This document shows, in pieces, positions 23,001-33,027 of a stretch of 64,000 nucleotides of DNA. A program made the position numbers and the translations under genes. This stretch comes from Hemicordylus capensis (Eukaryota > Chordata > Lepidosauria > Squamata > Cordylidae). The DNA lies in NCBI RefSeq assembly GCF_027244095.1, contig NC_069671.1:3472001-3536000 (forward strand). The letters run 5' to 3'. The notes beneath the pieces are model-generated. The model was not told the DNA's origin. It did no database searches and was given only the letters and a program-made list of their open reading frames with translations. Each line of letters opens with the position of its first letter. The stretch's first letter is position 1.

Positions 23001-26000
23001 TAATCCCAGTACTCCACGATTGCCCTATTACATCTGATTAGGAATGCCAACTGATCAGGAAAAGTGGCCTCTCCTGCTCCTTCCCCTTTAAGAGCAGCTT
23101 CATCTACAAAAATCAAGAGGGCATGTAGATAATAGAAGGGTTGGTTAAACATTTTTTGATACCCCTTTATAGTATCTGCAGTTGAAAATGAACAGGGGCA
23201 GAGCTATAATAGAACGGATGGGTTCAAAGAACCCAGGCCTCCAGGCTCCTGGGGGCTGCCAGCATTGACTCCACCCACCCACTGAATCAGTACACATATT
23301 TCAGCCAGGATTTGCTGGCTAGGTGCCTCTGTTTTCCCCTCTCAGGGCTCTGGCCACACCGCCTTGCACATGTCATCACGTGCAAGGGACACGCCCAGCA
23401 GGGCTGGGGGCAGACCAGTGTTCCCTTTAAGAGGGATTCCCAGATGTTGTTGACTACAACTCCCATGATCCCCAAGCAAAAGCCACTGCAGGTGAGGATT
23501 GCGGGAGTTGTAGTCAACAACATCTGGGAATCCCTCTTAGAGGGAACAGTGGGGCAGACACAGGCGCCATTCCCCTGACTACACCAGTGGCTTTAGGGTC
23601 CTGTCAAGACAAATCTTTAATTACATCATTTAGCAAATGGGGAAAGGGTGGCTCAGAGGGAGTGGCTTGATGATGGTCGTGCTGTGATCTTCATTGCTGA
23701 GCAGGGCTATGAATTTGGATCTCATACACAACACTTTAGCCACTGTACCTCCCTGTCTCTTCCTGTTACTGAATTCCAGACCAGTCATCCTGGACCCGGC
23801 TGATCCAACAGGGAACTTGGGACAAGGGTACCGCTGGGACCTTCTTGCGCAAGAAGCTAAAATGGCTTCTTCTCGGATATGTTCCAACCTGGTTGCCCCT
23901 TGGAGTGTTCCGGTAAGTGAACAAGCAACTCTCAGTAGAACCAATGGAGCCGACTTTCTGCTTCTTTTGACATAGAGACTCCTTTCCTTGTGCTGTGAAT
24001 TTGTTTTGTTCCTGTCCGCACATGAGTTACAAAGCAGGATTGTCAATGTCCCCATAGTGTGGCCACCATCTTGAACCAACATAGTCGAGTAGCAAAAACA
24101 ACAACAGCAAGACACCCCCTTAGGATCTTATAGGACCTTCTCCCATGTGCTGTGCATTTGGTTTGTATTGGACAATAAATGCAAAAGCTAGGGGTGTGTG
24201 TGTCTCTCAGAACTTTCCTCCCTTTGGAGAGCAGGCTAAAGACCTATTTGTACTTTAGGCCTGTTCACACAATCACCAAAAACAGGGTAGGAGGCATCCT
24301 ACGCTGGTTTGTATGATTGTGTGAACTCACAAGAACTCCTTCAGACCAGTTTCAAAGCAAGGTAACCTAGTTTCTCTACCCTGCTCTTAACCAAGGTGGG
24401 AAAGTTATCCTCAGAGGCGCTCTAATCCCCGGACCTTGGGGCCCCAGTCTGTGACCTCCAAAGTCTGGGAGGTCTCCAAATGGCTGGGGGGCCCCCCTCT
24501 GGCAGCCACCCCATGCCCGCCCCGCCGAACCTCTGTATATTTTTTTGAATTACAGCCATGCAGCCGAGGGATGGCTGCCGGGGGGTGAGTGGAGCCGTCA
24601 TTCTCCACTCTCCCCTATCCCCCCTCTCCTGGCAGCAGCAAGCCAGAGTGATGCTGGGCTTGTCTGCTTGGGCCAGTGTCTTCTGCCAGCTGTGAGGTAT
24701 GCCTGCACAGTTGAGAGATCATCACAAGCCCATGACATCAGTGCTCTGCTCACCCCCGGAAGCCACTCCTTGGCCACCGGAGCTTAAGCGAGGCCCCCCA
24801 GAAGTAGGCAAAGTCTGAGTCAGGGGGCAGAGCAGTGTCTTCAGGCTGTGGCAAGGAGAGCTAGGTGTCAGGTTCCAGCACACTGCTTTCTCCCTCGTCT
24901 GTGGATTCTTCCAGAGTGAGTAGAGGATCATGGCTATGGGTCTTGGGTTCTTGTAGCCTGTCTCCTCCTTCATCTGTGGAGTCTTCAAGGGTGGGTGCAG
25001 GGCTGCTACGTCATGACATTTCCCCCATTTACCAATCCCTTTAAAGCTGATTGAATTGCAGAGTTATTTCTGGATTATATCCAGTCTAATAAAGGTTTAT
25101 GAGTCCAGAGGTAGAAATCTGCATGCCAATAGATCGAGCACAGCTGCAACGTAACGTACTGGGGAAATGATTAAAAACCAGATAGATCGAGATCTGACTG
25201 CAGGGCTCAAGGAACAAAATTGCCCAGTTAGGAATTGAGAGGGGTGACAGGAGGAGCTGGCACTCCCCAAAGTCACTCCCAGGCAGGTAGCCACACCTCC
25301 ACCTCTCCTTTTATCTGCTTTATCCATGGGGTCTCTCCATATGTCTCTGCAGAAATGACACCAAAGCTTTTTAAAAAGTGTAACTTTTGAAGGACACCTT
25401 TACTAAAGGTCAATAATAACTGCCCCAAGACTTTGGTTTGGGGCAGTATATAAATTTATTATTATTTATTATTTATTTATTTATATTATTATTTATTACT
25501 TATTAAATAAAAATTAAAAAGACCAAAATAATCCCAGTGGTCATTGGCACCCTGGGTGCAGTTCCAAAAGACCTTGACGAGCACCTCAACACCATCGGGG
25601 CCACAGAAATCGCCATCAGCCAATTACAAAAAGCAGCTTTACTGGGAACAGCCTATATTCTGCAACGATATCTATAACAACAGCAACAACATTGACCATA
25701 AAATTCAGCCTTCCCAGGTCCTTGGGAAGGACTCGAGGTCTGGATAAAACAAACCAGTCAATAACACCTGTCTGACTGTGTAAACAAGAAATAATAATAA
25801 TAAATGCTGATAATAAATGATGATAATAAACTTTGTTAGCTGCCCCATAACAAATTGTTCTCTGGGCGGCTCACAACACAACATTAAAACATGAAATAAA
25901 AACACACAACACATTAAATCATAACAGACCTGCACGCTTTCCAGACCTGGGCGCCTTCTTCTGTATGATGCTCATTGCACGTTGAGGTCATCTGGAGAGG

Positions 26001-26986
26001 TACATCTGGTGGTGACTCAGAGCCGGGCCTTCTTTGTAGCTGCTCCTGGCCTACATGCATTCCTGGCAGATCTCTGCCGTTTAGGCTCGCTGTCGACCTT
26101 TAAGAGAGCCCTAAAAACTTACTTGTTTGGCCTGGCCTTTCAAGGTTTTCAAATTGTTTTTTAAAATGTTTTGTTTTTTTAAATGGCTTTGAATTATTTT
26201 TATATTGTTTTTAGCACTGTGTCTTAAATGGTGTGTGTTTTTATGTCTTTTTTAATTGGTTGAACACTGCCCAGAGCCTTTGGATGGGGCAGTTTCTAAA
26301 TGTAATAAACAAGCAAACAAATAATAAATGTTAAAATTTATTCGCTGTCAATAGGCTAAGTGTGCTTCCATACGAACTGTGTTTTCACACCGTTATGTGT
26401 GCAGTGACAGCAAGGTGCCATTTGCTCCTTGCTGGTAAGCCTGCTTCCGAATTTTACCTCTATGTTTCCATGTTACAACATGGTATGTGCGTTGGAAAAA
26501 AATGGCAGTATTTTCCCATTTTAGGCGGGCTGTCCCACGGTTCCCATGGTGTAATGTGATGTAATGTAGAGGGTTCATTCAGCAATTTGACGTTTCAATA
26601 TCTAACCTCCTCTCAGCTTTTGAAATGATCTTTTTTAAAAAAAAAATGTTTTGGGGGTTCTTGCACAATGGTGCATCGGTGCGATTTTTTTTTTATTTAC
26701 AACCGAGCGCAGCCCTTCCCTCAAACAAAACCATCCGAGTCCACTTATTTGTAGACCAGGCCTGCTCAACTTAGGCCCCCCAGCTGTTTTTGGACTACAA
26801 CTCCCATAATTCTCAGCCACAGCAGCCAATAGCCAGGGATTATGGGAATTGTAGGCCAACATCTGCAGGAGGGCCGAAGTTGAGCAGGCCTGCTGTAGAC
26901 CATACATGCTCCATCTGGGTGTTTGTGTTTTGTTCCAGCTGCAGGTTCCTTGGGAGGATGATCAGTCCTACTGCACTATACTCTGA
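10462..26986 (+). CDS. OAS1: 2'-5'-oligoadenylate synthetase 1, copy B (six exons, CTIL CaaX end, exon 4 split by LINE)
   Basis: Exon 1 10462-10656, exon 2 13449-13731, exon 3 18895-19082, exon 4 in two parts 20890-20900 and 22523-22762, exon 5 23780-23912, exon 6 26939-26986. The ATG has a good context (GCCATGG). The nucleotidyltransferase core is intact: GGSLGKG (residues 66-72), catalytic Asp80 and Asp82 in RSDADL, Asp151 in EFDVLP. The end [15 protein letters not shown] carries CTIL, identical to the prenylation box of human OAS1 p46, which places that isoform on membranes. Exons joined without the insert would give 365 aa, close to human p42 (364). Exon 4 is broken after 11 bases by a LINE; if the old acceptor is used the frame runs YALPNP and stops. 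It may thus be a recent pseudogene, or be rescued by an acceptor inside exon 4 (see findings). It is a tandem duplicate of copy A. Confidence 0.92.
11320..11475 (+). mobile_element. SINE body and tail fragment
   Basis: It has the common CCTGGCAGCATCTCC..GAGAAGCCGCTGCCAGTCTGGGTAG body and the ACTCAGTATATGGCAGCTTCCTATGTTC tail. The rest of intron 1 up to 11960 shows nothing recognised. Confidence 0.65.
11970..12400. mobile_element. Tigger/pogo-like MITE with adjacent (CA)n
   Basis: It begins CAGGTGGGTCTCATTATCCGC after TATATA and ends GAACCGCAAACAAGGGTAACCTG. The ends are imperfectly inverted, consistent with a TA-targeting mariner/pogo element. A (CA)n run at 12408-12446 follows directly. Confidence 0.6.
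12640..13010. repeat. Unclassified interspersed repeat; (GA)n nearby
   Basis: Pieces such as CACATATCAGCCAGATTT and CGATTTATCTCCGG match 28625-28790 (CACATATCGGCTAGATTT, CGATTTATGTCCGG). I know no family name. A (GA)n run is at 13309-13337. Confidence 0.45.
13800..14269. mobile_element. hAT element containing a (CA)n run
   Basis: Ends CAGGGGCATAGC and TATAGTTATGCCTCTG are inverted; GGACTCA flanks both sides (13793-13799 and 14270-14276). An expanded (CA)n run lies inside at 13953-14001. It sits in intron 2 of OAS copy B. Confidence 0.65.
14430..15430 (-). mobile_element. CR1 LINE 3' part, minus strand, split by a solo LTR
   Basis: Minus-strand reading gives the CR1 ORF2 end ([24 protein letters not shown]) and 3' UTR. 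The unit is cut at ACATC by the LTR at 14708-15149, and the CR1 text continues on both sides (GATGGCTTTAA / GGAATTATCTGCCATGG). Confidence 0.7.
14708..15149 (-). mobile_element. Solo LTR fossil with 5-bp TSD
   Basis: The element runs TGTTGG to CCAACA with ACATC on both sides (14703-14707, 15150-15154) and sits within an older CR1. A minus-strand AATAAA near 14857 marks its orientation. The 442-bp length, TG..CA ends and 5-bp duplication fit a solo LTR of a retrovirus or LTR-retrotransposon; no internal region remains. It is younger than the CR1 it interrupts. Confidence 0.75.
15834..16482. mobile_element. hAT foldback element, TAGGGATGTGC family
   Basis: AAGGGGTGTGCACGGAACC starts it and GTACATCCCTA ends it; flanks GTAGACAG and GTGGGCAG agree at six of eight positions. 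The interior holds a GGCCATTTTGGAGGC..GCGTGACCCAGGCCACGCAG..GCTTCCAAAATGGCC palindrome. 16483-17890 contains no recognised gene. Confidence 0.7.
17900..18392 (+). mobile_element. CR1 LINE 3' end
   Basis: The frame reads [47 protein letters not shown], the CR1 ORF2 C-terminus, followed by a 3' UTR ending in TTCTTATGTTCTTATG, the CR1 octamer end. 18393-18860 is unassigned intron. Confidence 0.85.
19953..20557. mobile_element. hAT foldback element, TAGGGATGTGC family
   Basis: Ends TAGGGATATGCAAACAGG and GGTTCCGTGCACACCCCTC; flanks CCTCCCTC (19945-19952) and CCTCACTC (20558-20565), one mismatch. It is in intron 3 of OAS copy B and has the GGCCTCTGC..GCAGAGGCC type of interior seen at 15834. Confidence 0.8.
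21039..22088. mobile_element. hAT element nested in the LINE, perfect 8-bp TSD
   Basis: Ends CTGGGGCGTATCTAGGG and CCTAGATACGCCTCTG; CTCAGCGG on both sides (21031-21038 and 22089-22096). It is about 480 bp longer than its relative at 1342-1909; the extra segment (about 21480-22010) could be part of the longer parent element. Confidence 0.88.
22502..22507 (+). promoter_or_regulatory. LINE-borne AATAAA just before the rest of exon 4
   Basis: This poly(A) signal hexamer in sense orientation lies 15 bases before exon 4 resumes in OAS copy B, so it could end transcripts inside the gene. Confidence 0.5.
23416..23551. mobile_element. hAT palindromic MITE with perfect TSD
   Basis: CAGTGTTCCC.. and ..GGGAACAGTG bound a near-perfect hairpin (GATTCCCAGATGTTGTTGAC and its complement). 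Flanks are both GGGCAGAC (23408-23415, 23552-23559). Relatives: 35013, 46842, 57970. Confidence 0.85.
24260..24405. repeat. Unclassified MITE-like repeat, second copy
   Basis: It carries GTTCACACAATCACC and GATTGTGTGAAC as inverted ends around GGTAGGAGGC, and CCCTGCTCTTAACCAAGGTGGG as at 9070. 24406-25380 has no recognised gene. Confidence 0.4.
25380..26335 (+). mobile_element. L2 3' ends, several fragments
   Basis: 25430-25510 is an L2 end (GGGGCAGTATATAAATTTATT). 25790-25930 is a minus tail (GCCCCATAACAAATTGTTCTCTGGGCGGCTCAC). 25935-26335 is an ORF2 end ([25 protein letters not shown]) plus 3' UTR to GATGGGGCAGTTTCTAAATG. All lie in intron 5 of OAS copy B. 26340-26750 is unassigned. Confidence 0.6.
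26757..26892. mobile_element. hAT palindromic MITE 46 bp before OAS copy B exon 6
   Basis: Ends CAGGCCTGCTCAACTT and AAGTTGAGCAGGCCTG are perfect inverts; flanks TTGTAGAC and CTGTAGAC differ once. The pyrimidine stretch before the acceptor (TGTTTGTGTTTTGTTCCAG) remains. Confidence 0.85.
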
Positions 26987-27301
26987 GGAGACCCCCTTCC
27001 AGGGGGCAGGGCCAGCCCAAGATATTTTGCTGCCTGATGTGAAAGACACCTTCACCCACCACCGCTAAGGGCAGGCTTATGCAGCAAAAAGAGACCTTCA
27101 GAACCAACCCTGACAAACCGTTTCCTGGATGGCACCACTTCACTGCCCCCGCTCTCTGAAAATATCCCTGCACACAGAAAAGTAGCACTGTCAAGAAGAC
27201 GAGTTAATCCCAGCATCCTTTCTGAAGCACTATATTTCAATGTGCAGGGGAAGCATTATATTTCTATATGCATCAGGGGCGGGGGGCTTGGTCATTGCAA
27301 T

Positions 27302-27500
27302 TTGCAAGATAAACACAAAAACAGAGGCAGAGCCACCATTGGGCAAATGGGTTCAAGAGGCCCTGACACGCCCCTGTGTCAGATGTCAGATGCGGGGTGT
27401 GTGGTTTAGCTCTCAACTGGGGCCGCACAGCCCCGTTCGGGAGCTAAACCACGCCCCCACATCTGATGTCAGATTCAAGGGGCATGGCTAAATGCTCCCT
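27302..27500. repeat. Foldback repeat
   Basis: GGTGTGTGGTTTAGCTC and GAGCTAAACCACGCC, with TCAGATGTCAGATG / CATCTGATGTCAGA outside them, form a hairpin (about 27374-27475). 27500-27700 is unassigned. Confidence 0.45.
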
Positions 27501-27714
27501 GCATTAGATGCAGGGGTGGGGTGAGGGGGGCCACCGTAGCGGCCGAACACAGGCCGCCTCTGGCCTCCCTCCGCTCGTGCACAAAAGAGTTGTACAAATT
27601 AGAGAAGGAAGCTTAGAAAAGCTCCAAGCAGTGATCTTCAGTTTGCCAAGAGCTGGGCCTGCTTTGAACCAGGTTAAAAAAAAAAAAAAAGGAAGGAAGG
27701 AAAGCCCAAAGAGA

Positions 27715-27925
27715 TCATTCACCCAATCAAAAACTATGTTTGGGAGCTGTGTGTGCTCCCAATTTTCAGTTGCATGGAAGCAAGGTAGGAAGAAAACCTG
27801 GGTAGCTTTTCCTCCTGCCTTGCTTCCACACAATCACTTCTAACCAGGTTTTCCTCTACCTTGCTTCCACACATCTGAAAATTAGGAGCACACTAAGCTC
27901 CCAAACCTGGATAGATTGTGTGAAT
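27715..27925. repeat. Palindromic unclassified MITE
   Basis: TTTGGGAGCTGTGTGTGCTCCCAATTTTCAG and its complement CTGAAAATTAGGAGCACACTAAGCTCCCAAA are inverted around GTGTGGAAGC words, a MITE-like fold. Confidence 0.5.
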
Positions 27926-28579
27926 GACCTCACTGAATAAACAGATAATATTAACTTTATTTTGTAAGGCCTGGCACATTTTGAGTGTGTGCTCGTCTTC
28001 AGAGGCAACTGTAAAAGCAAACAACATTTATGAATAATCATGACTAAAACTGACATAATTATAAGAAGTGCAAAGCCTCCATATGCAAAGCATTAATTCT
28101 GTGCATAATCCCACTGCTTGTCTAAAAAATGCTGACAAAATTTTTATATAAAAATAAACCATTAGTAAATATCAAACTATACATTACAGTAGTAACTCTA
28201 GGATATTTCCAGCTTAGATCAATCCAATGGCATACCAGCCTTTCTAGAATCGAAAGAATGAAAAGCGGGATAATTACCAATAATCAGAAATCCTTGATTT
28301 ATATATATATTCTTAGTCTCTTTACCGGAAATTATATCCTGCACCAGCAGAAACCTCTGTGTCTATCCTCCAAAAGCACCTTTCTAAATAAATACTCTTC
28401 TGAAAAGCAATCAACTTTTGGTAAAGTGCTACTTTGAAGAAGAAAAAACTAAAGGAGTAATTAGCTCTTTTTAAAGAGAGTATCAGAAGTATCTCATTGT
28501 TTTCAAAGAGAAACATAATCCAGTCCTTCATTTAGCCCTTTAGTTGTGACAGTCTGTATTCACTGCATTTCTTTCCGCA

Positions 28580-28855
28580 CCAGGAGCTTTTTCAGATGGC
28601 AACTTTACCATGACTTTACTTTGGGAGGGTGGGTGTGCAGTCACATATCGGCTAGATTTACCCCCAAAGTCCATACGATATTTCAGGGAGCACTTCACAC
28701 ACAATTCTGGTTTCCCCCCTCTGTAGTGGAACCTAGCCCGATTTATGTCCGGGGTTACAAGATCCTCTTTTCGCATCGGAGTATCCATTATGCCCCAAAC
28801 ATGCAGTAAAGCCTCTAAAGTCTGCTCTCTGAAAAGCCTCCAGTCAATGGTCATT
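28580..28855. repeat. Copy of the unclassified repeat seen at 12640; (ATA)n beside it
   Basis: CACATATCGGCTAGATTT and CGATTTATGTCCGG match 12640-13010. An (ATA)n run at 28857-28905 follows and then an L2 tail (CTATACCGCCCTTCCAAAACTGGCTC). Confidence 0.5.
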
Positions 28856-28863
28856 TTATTATT

Positions 28864-28905
<42 letters not shown>

Positions 28906-29411
28906 TCAATTTCTATACCGCCCTTCCAAAACTGGCTCAGGGCAGTTTACACCTAGAAATAATAAATAAATAAGATGGATCCCTGTCCTCGTATCTTCCT
29001 CGTATCTTCTATCACTCAGAAGATGAACTCTGTAGACTTATCACTGTGTTCTACAAAATGTTCTACCAGTGGTTCTCCACTGAGCTTATTCTGAATGTTG
29101 CATTTGTGCTCACCAGTGCGTTTCTTCAAATTTCTGGAGTTTTTTCTGCATACAATAGTTTACAGTCATATTCAGATTTAATTACATAATCCACATAAGG
29201 TGTATTACATGTGGTGAAACACCTTAAGGTGTATGATTTGTTATCAATAGGGTTGCAGAAAAAGGATTATTTTTTTTAAACATGTCTACTTACAGTATAT
29301 ACAGTTCCCAAATGGGAAATGTCCCTGTGGAGAAGCTGATCCTGGTAGTAACTAGATTTCAAGGGTGTGTTACTGTTTTTTGTTCTTCTGTTTGTAACAA
29401 GTGGCTTCTCT

Positions 29412-29620
29412 CTACAACAACAACAAATATTTATATACCACTTTTCAACAAAAGGTTCCAAAGTGGTTTACATAGAGAGATAATCAATCAATCAAATAAA
29501 GATGGCTCCCTGTCCCCAAAGGGCTCACAATCTAAAAAGAAACACAAGACAGACACCAGCAGCAGTCACTGGAGGGACAGAACCAGATACTCTCCCCCTG
29601 CTCAGTAAAGACAATCACCA
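29412..29620 (-). mobile_element. L2 tail, minus orientation
   Basis: AATATTTATATACCACTTTTCAACAAAAGG, CCCTGTCCCCAAAGGGCTCA, ACACAAGACAGACACCAGCAG and a CTCTCCCCCTGCT end are the standard blocks of this tail. 29665-29792 is a CR1 3' end (GATGCTGGACTAGATAGGCC..GTTCTTA). Confidence 0.6.
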
Positions 29621-29793
29621 AATTTATTTATTTAACGCATTTCTATACCACCCAGAATGCAAGGATTATGACCTGGCCATGCAGGGTCTCACTGCGCAGG
29701 CTTCCCAGAGGCCTGGTGGGCCTCTGTGTGAAGCTGGATGCTGGACTAGATAGGCCAGGGACCTGATCCCGCAGAGCCTGTCTTTTGTTCTTA

Positions 29794-29984
29794 TCCTATA
29801 TAATAAAACCCTAAGGTACCTGCATCCGTGTCTCTTGCGGGTGTTCTGCGCATGCGTAGCGCAGAGGCAGCGGGCCTGGCCGCGGGGAGGCCAGAGGTGG
29901 CGGCGGTGCTTGAGGCGCACAGCCGGCTCCCCTGTTCACTACTCTTCTAGCGCCCGTTAAGGTAACGGGCTTAACAGTCACTAG
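29794..29984 (+). mobile_element. Non-autonomous Helitron
   Basis: It starts TCCTATATAATAAAACCC after A and ends CTAG before T, with a 3' hairpin GCCCGTTAAGGTAACGGGC about 10 bp from the end: all Helitron marks. A longer relative is at 48099-48933. Confidence 0.82.
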
Positions 29985-31780
29985 TGACAAAATAAAGTGG
30001 GTGGGTGGGTGTATCATGTCTCCTCTGGTATCCAACATGTTTGCAATAGTCTTAAGTGCCTCAGATTGTGGAATACTCATATAGAAAGATTTTCTATAGA
30101 AGGAAACCACAACGTCCTGTTCCAGGACATAAGCAATCATGAATAATTTGTTAATAGATCCTATGGAGTCTCGTATATATGGTGGCAGAAACGAGGCTTC
30201 ACTCTTAGGTTGGATACCTTGAGTTGCTTTCTTTGCAAAGTCTAACAGCACTTCTCATAAGAAGGACCAGTTGGCCAGTCACCTCCCCACCATGGCCAGG
30301 CCTGGGTGCGTCTTGAGAAGAAAGCAGATCCCAACTTTCCTCCTGCCCTGGGTGGATGAGCTCATCAATGGTACGAAGGGTTTGAAAAAATAATCCATGC
30401 ATTGAGAAAATGGTTCCAAAATGGAATTATTTGCAGATATTATGGGCCCTTTCGGACACAGCGTGAAACCGTGGGTTGACGAACCTGAGGTTAATTCTTG
30501 AACCATGCAATTGTCTCGCAGATCTTCCAACATGGGTTGGGCAACCTCCAGTTTCAGGGCAGAGGAGCCCCTCCCTTTTCCTGATTGGCCGTGGCTGCAT
30601 CCCAGCAAGCTCCAAAGCGCTATCATCACCAGACTGAGAACAAGGCATTAGCATGTCAGCAAGGCAGCAGTGATTGGCCATGATCTTCAAGGGGGCGTGC
30701 CCAGTGCAATCATGACTCTTCAGCATGGACTGCCCACCCTTAATGGGGAAAGGGCATCTAAACCCATTCCCTCTACTTCTTGCACCACTGTGGGACAGTT
30801 GGCAACCCTATCTGGGCATAGCCTCCACCTGAGATACCAGATGCTTAGCAAAGGGCTTAGCCAAGGGGAAAGGGTTCACGCTTGCTACCACAAGACCAGC
30901 TCTCCTCCCACAGGGAGAGGAAGCCAGAAAAATGAAAAGAGAAAAAAAAAATATGGGAAAGAGAAAGCTGTAATATACTCTTTGAAGAAGGCTGTGGAAA
31001 TGGAAAGCAAACAGCACTCATCTTTAGCACTTTCAGTTTCCTTTTCTCCTTGCTTTCCCCTTGTTTGTAAGCAACAACCAACTTCCTTATTAAATCTCCA
31101 TCGGCCCAAGTGCCAAGAACACGGTCTCCACGGTATCGTTTTTGTTCTGCATGGCACTGAACATGTCCAGCTGTTCCCTATGATGGCAGCTGGCAGAGAG
31201 AATCTGGTTAAGGGGGGGGGGCAGGGACAACAGGGGTTTTGAGTTGGAGTCTAGGCGGAAAGGGAGTCCATGCAGGGCTAGGATTTGAAAATTTGAAAAT
31301 CGGTATCCCGAAGCATGCCATTCTTTTTCGGCTGAAAGGAGTTTTCCCAGAGAGCAAGCTTTACCGCGGGTTTTCTGCGAGGCTTTACTGCAAGTTTGAA
31401 AGTTGCCCCCCCCAAAACTGTGTGGAGAAGTTCCATGCGTTAAATAATTAGGAAAGTTAAACTTGTAGTACGTCTGTGTGATCTGGCCCTATTCAGACAC
31501 ACTGAATTATTGTGTGATTTAGCCCTATTCAGACATTATGTTGAACCCTCGTATGAGTGTATGGCATAAATAGGTACTGTCATTCACATGTTATGTTGTT
31601 GAACACTGGTACAGCAGATCACTTCTGATCTGTGCCCTGCATTTGAGAGGCCATGTTTACAATGAACACAGGGACAGACATTCACACGAAACGTGTACAG
31701 ACATTCACACAAAACATCTGTCTACTCATACAACAGAATGCCTGAATAGGCATATATTGGAAAGTATGGGGAGGAGAACT

Positions 31781-32095
31781 GTTCTCGTGGTAGCAAGCAG
31801 GAATTGTCCTCTTTGCTAAGCAGTGTCTGCCTTGGTTTGCATTTGGATGGGAGACTACATATGAGAGCACTGTAAGATCTTCCCCTTCGGAGATGGGGGC
31901 CTTAACTCAGCGGAAGAGCATCTGTTTGCTTGCATGCTGATAGTCCCTGGTTCCTTCCTGGCAGCATCTCCAGGTAGGGCTGGGAGAGACTCCTGTCTGT
32001 AACTCTGGGAAGCAGCTGCCAGTCAGTGTAGAGTAGACGATACTGAGCTAGGACCAAGGGTCTGACTTGGTGTAAGGTGCCATGTTCCTAATGTC
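31781..32095 (+). mobile_element. Composite SINE: 5S head + tRNA head + CR1-like tail
   Basis: GCTAAGCAGTGTCTGCCTTGGTTTGCATTTGGATGGGAGAC parallels the internal promoter region of 5S rRNA. It is followed by a tRNA-like CTTAACTCAGCGGAAGAGCATC..CCTGGTTCCTTCC, the common SINE body, and a GTCTGACTTGGTGTAAGG tail. 30650-31780 has no recognised gene apart from a short 5S-SINE fragment at 30848-30905. Confidence 0.72.
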
Positions 32096-32218
32096 CTTAC
32101 ACAGAGAGTAAAGGACGTGTCTTTCTGGGGGCAAATGTAACATGGCTTTCAGTTTCAGGGCTAACAAAGCCAGGTGATCAGGGTGTCCGGCCTGAGGCTC
32201 AGCAGCTATTCTTGGACT

Positions 32219-32594
32219 TGATGTGCCTAAATACACTTTTCTGGGTTCTTGTCTGGGGTCTTTTATTAAGAATAACCAGACACAGGAGAAACTTTTCCAA
32301 GGCTTTAATTTAGTACTGCTGCAGACAGGTGGTACTCAATGGTTCTACAAAAATTGAGGACCCTGAATTACAGTCTCAATAGGTCTTTATACCGTAGCAT
32401 AGTGCTTACACAGCTCGAATAAACATGTCACACAACAATGAGAAAACAGGATATGCCTTATCAACATGAGCCACAGACTTCTGTTTCCTAACTAAGACAC
32501 CACTTTATCTTTACAAAGCTCTAAACTTCCGCTAAGTAAACACATTAGCTAAGCACTTACACAATTTTCACCTTTTGTGGATTCCAATACATCA
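32219..32594 (-). mobile_element. Solo LTR fossil with 4-bp TSD
   Basis: It runs TGATGT to ACATCA, flanked by GACT on both sides (32215-32218, 32595-32598). The minus strand has AATAAA near 32260. Length 376 bp. A 4-bp duplication is usual for class I endogenous retroviruses. No internal part remains. Confidence 0.65.
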
Positions 32595-32742
32595 GACTGA
32601 AGTCCCCCTCACCCACAATAAACTGCAGTGCTGGATGTTGGGAGTTGTAGTCCAACAGCAGCACAGCGGGAGAGCCTCGGGGTGGGCCACCACTGCAGCG
32701 GGAGACTCTTTGGGCACCTTAAAAATACAAATACCAGTGGTT

Positions 32743-32960
32743 AGAGTGCCGGACTAGGAGCTGGAGAGACCCGAGTTCAAACCCCCATTCAGCCATGAAA
32801 CTGGCTGGGTGACTCTGTGCCAGTCACTTCTCTCTCAGCCTAGCCTACTTCACAGGGTTGTTGTTGTGAGGAGAAACCGAAGTATGTAGTACACAGCTCT
32901 GGGCTCCTTGGCGGAAGAGCGGGATAGAAAATGTAAAAATACATAAATAACAAATAGATA
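32743..32960 (+). mobile_element. tRNA-derived SINE with L2-like tail
   Basis: AGTGGTTAGAGTGCCGGACTAGG, B box GAGTTCAAACCC, body GCTGGGTGACTCTGTGCCAGTCAC and tail CTCAGCCTAGCCTAC..GGCGGAAGAGCGGGATAGAAA. Forward copy of the family at 9632. Confidence 0.72.
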
Positions 32961-33007
32961 ATAAATAAACATAACCAATACTTATATACGGCTTTTCAAC
33001 AAAAGTC

Positions 33008-33027
33008 CCCTAACCCTAACCCTAACC
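33008..33027. repeat. Short interstitial telomeric repeat
   Basis: Three CCCTAA units in a row, with another AACCCTAAC at 33061. Only about 320 bp upstream of the ISG15 ISRE. Confidence 0.6.

Larger units (their letters stand above)
27940..30640 (-). mobile_element. Penelope-like retroelement fossil, minus strand, broken and heavily nested
   Basis: Minus-strand pieces resemble Penelope reverse transcriptase: ISANNSILEPFSQCMDYF and FVPLMSS near 30330-30480, FLPPYIRDS and IPQSEALKTIANMLD near 30050-30190, and a GIY-YIG-like tail fragment (KKRTGEHKCNIQNK, EPLVEHFVEH) near 29030-29130. The A+T-rich part 27940-28560 may be its 3' region (less sure). It is old, with several breaks, and is interrupted by L2 tails (28900, 29412), a CR1 tail (29670) and a Helitron (29794). 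Confidence 0.6.

Noticed and set aside
30670-31242. 190-codon frame between OAS and ISG15
   Set aside because: No recognisable domain, low-complexity lysine run from a purine stretch, overlaps a SINE fragment and opposite-strand frames; no splice or promoter signs.
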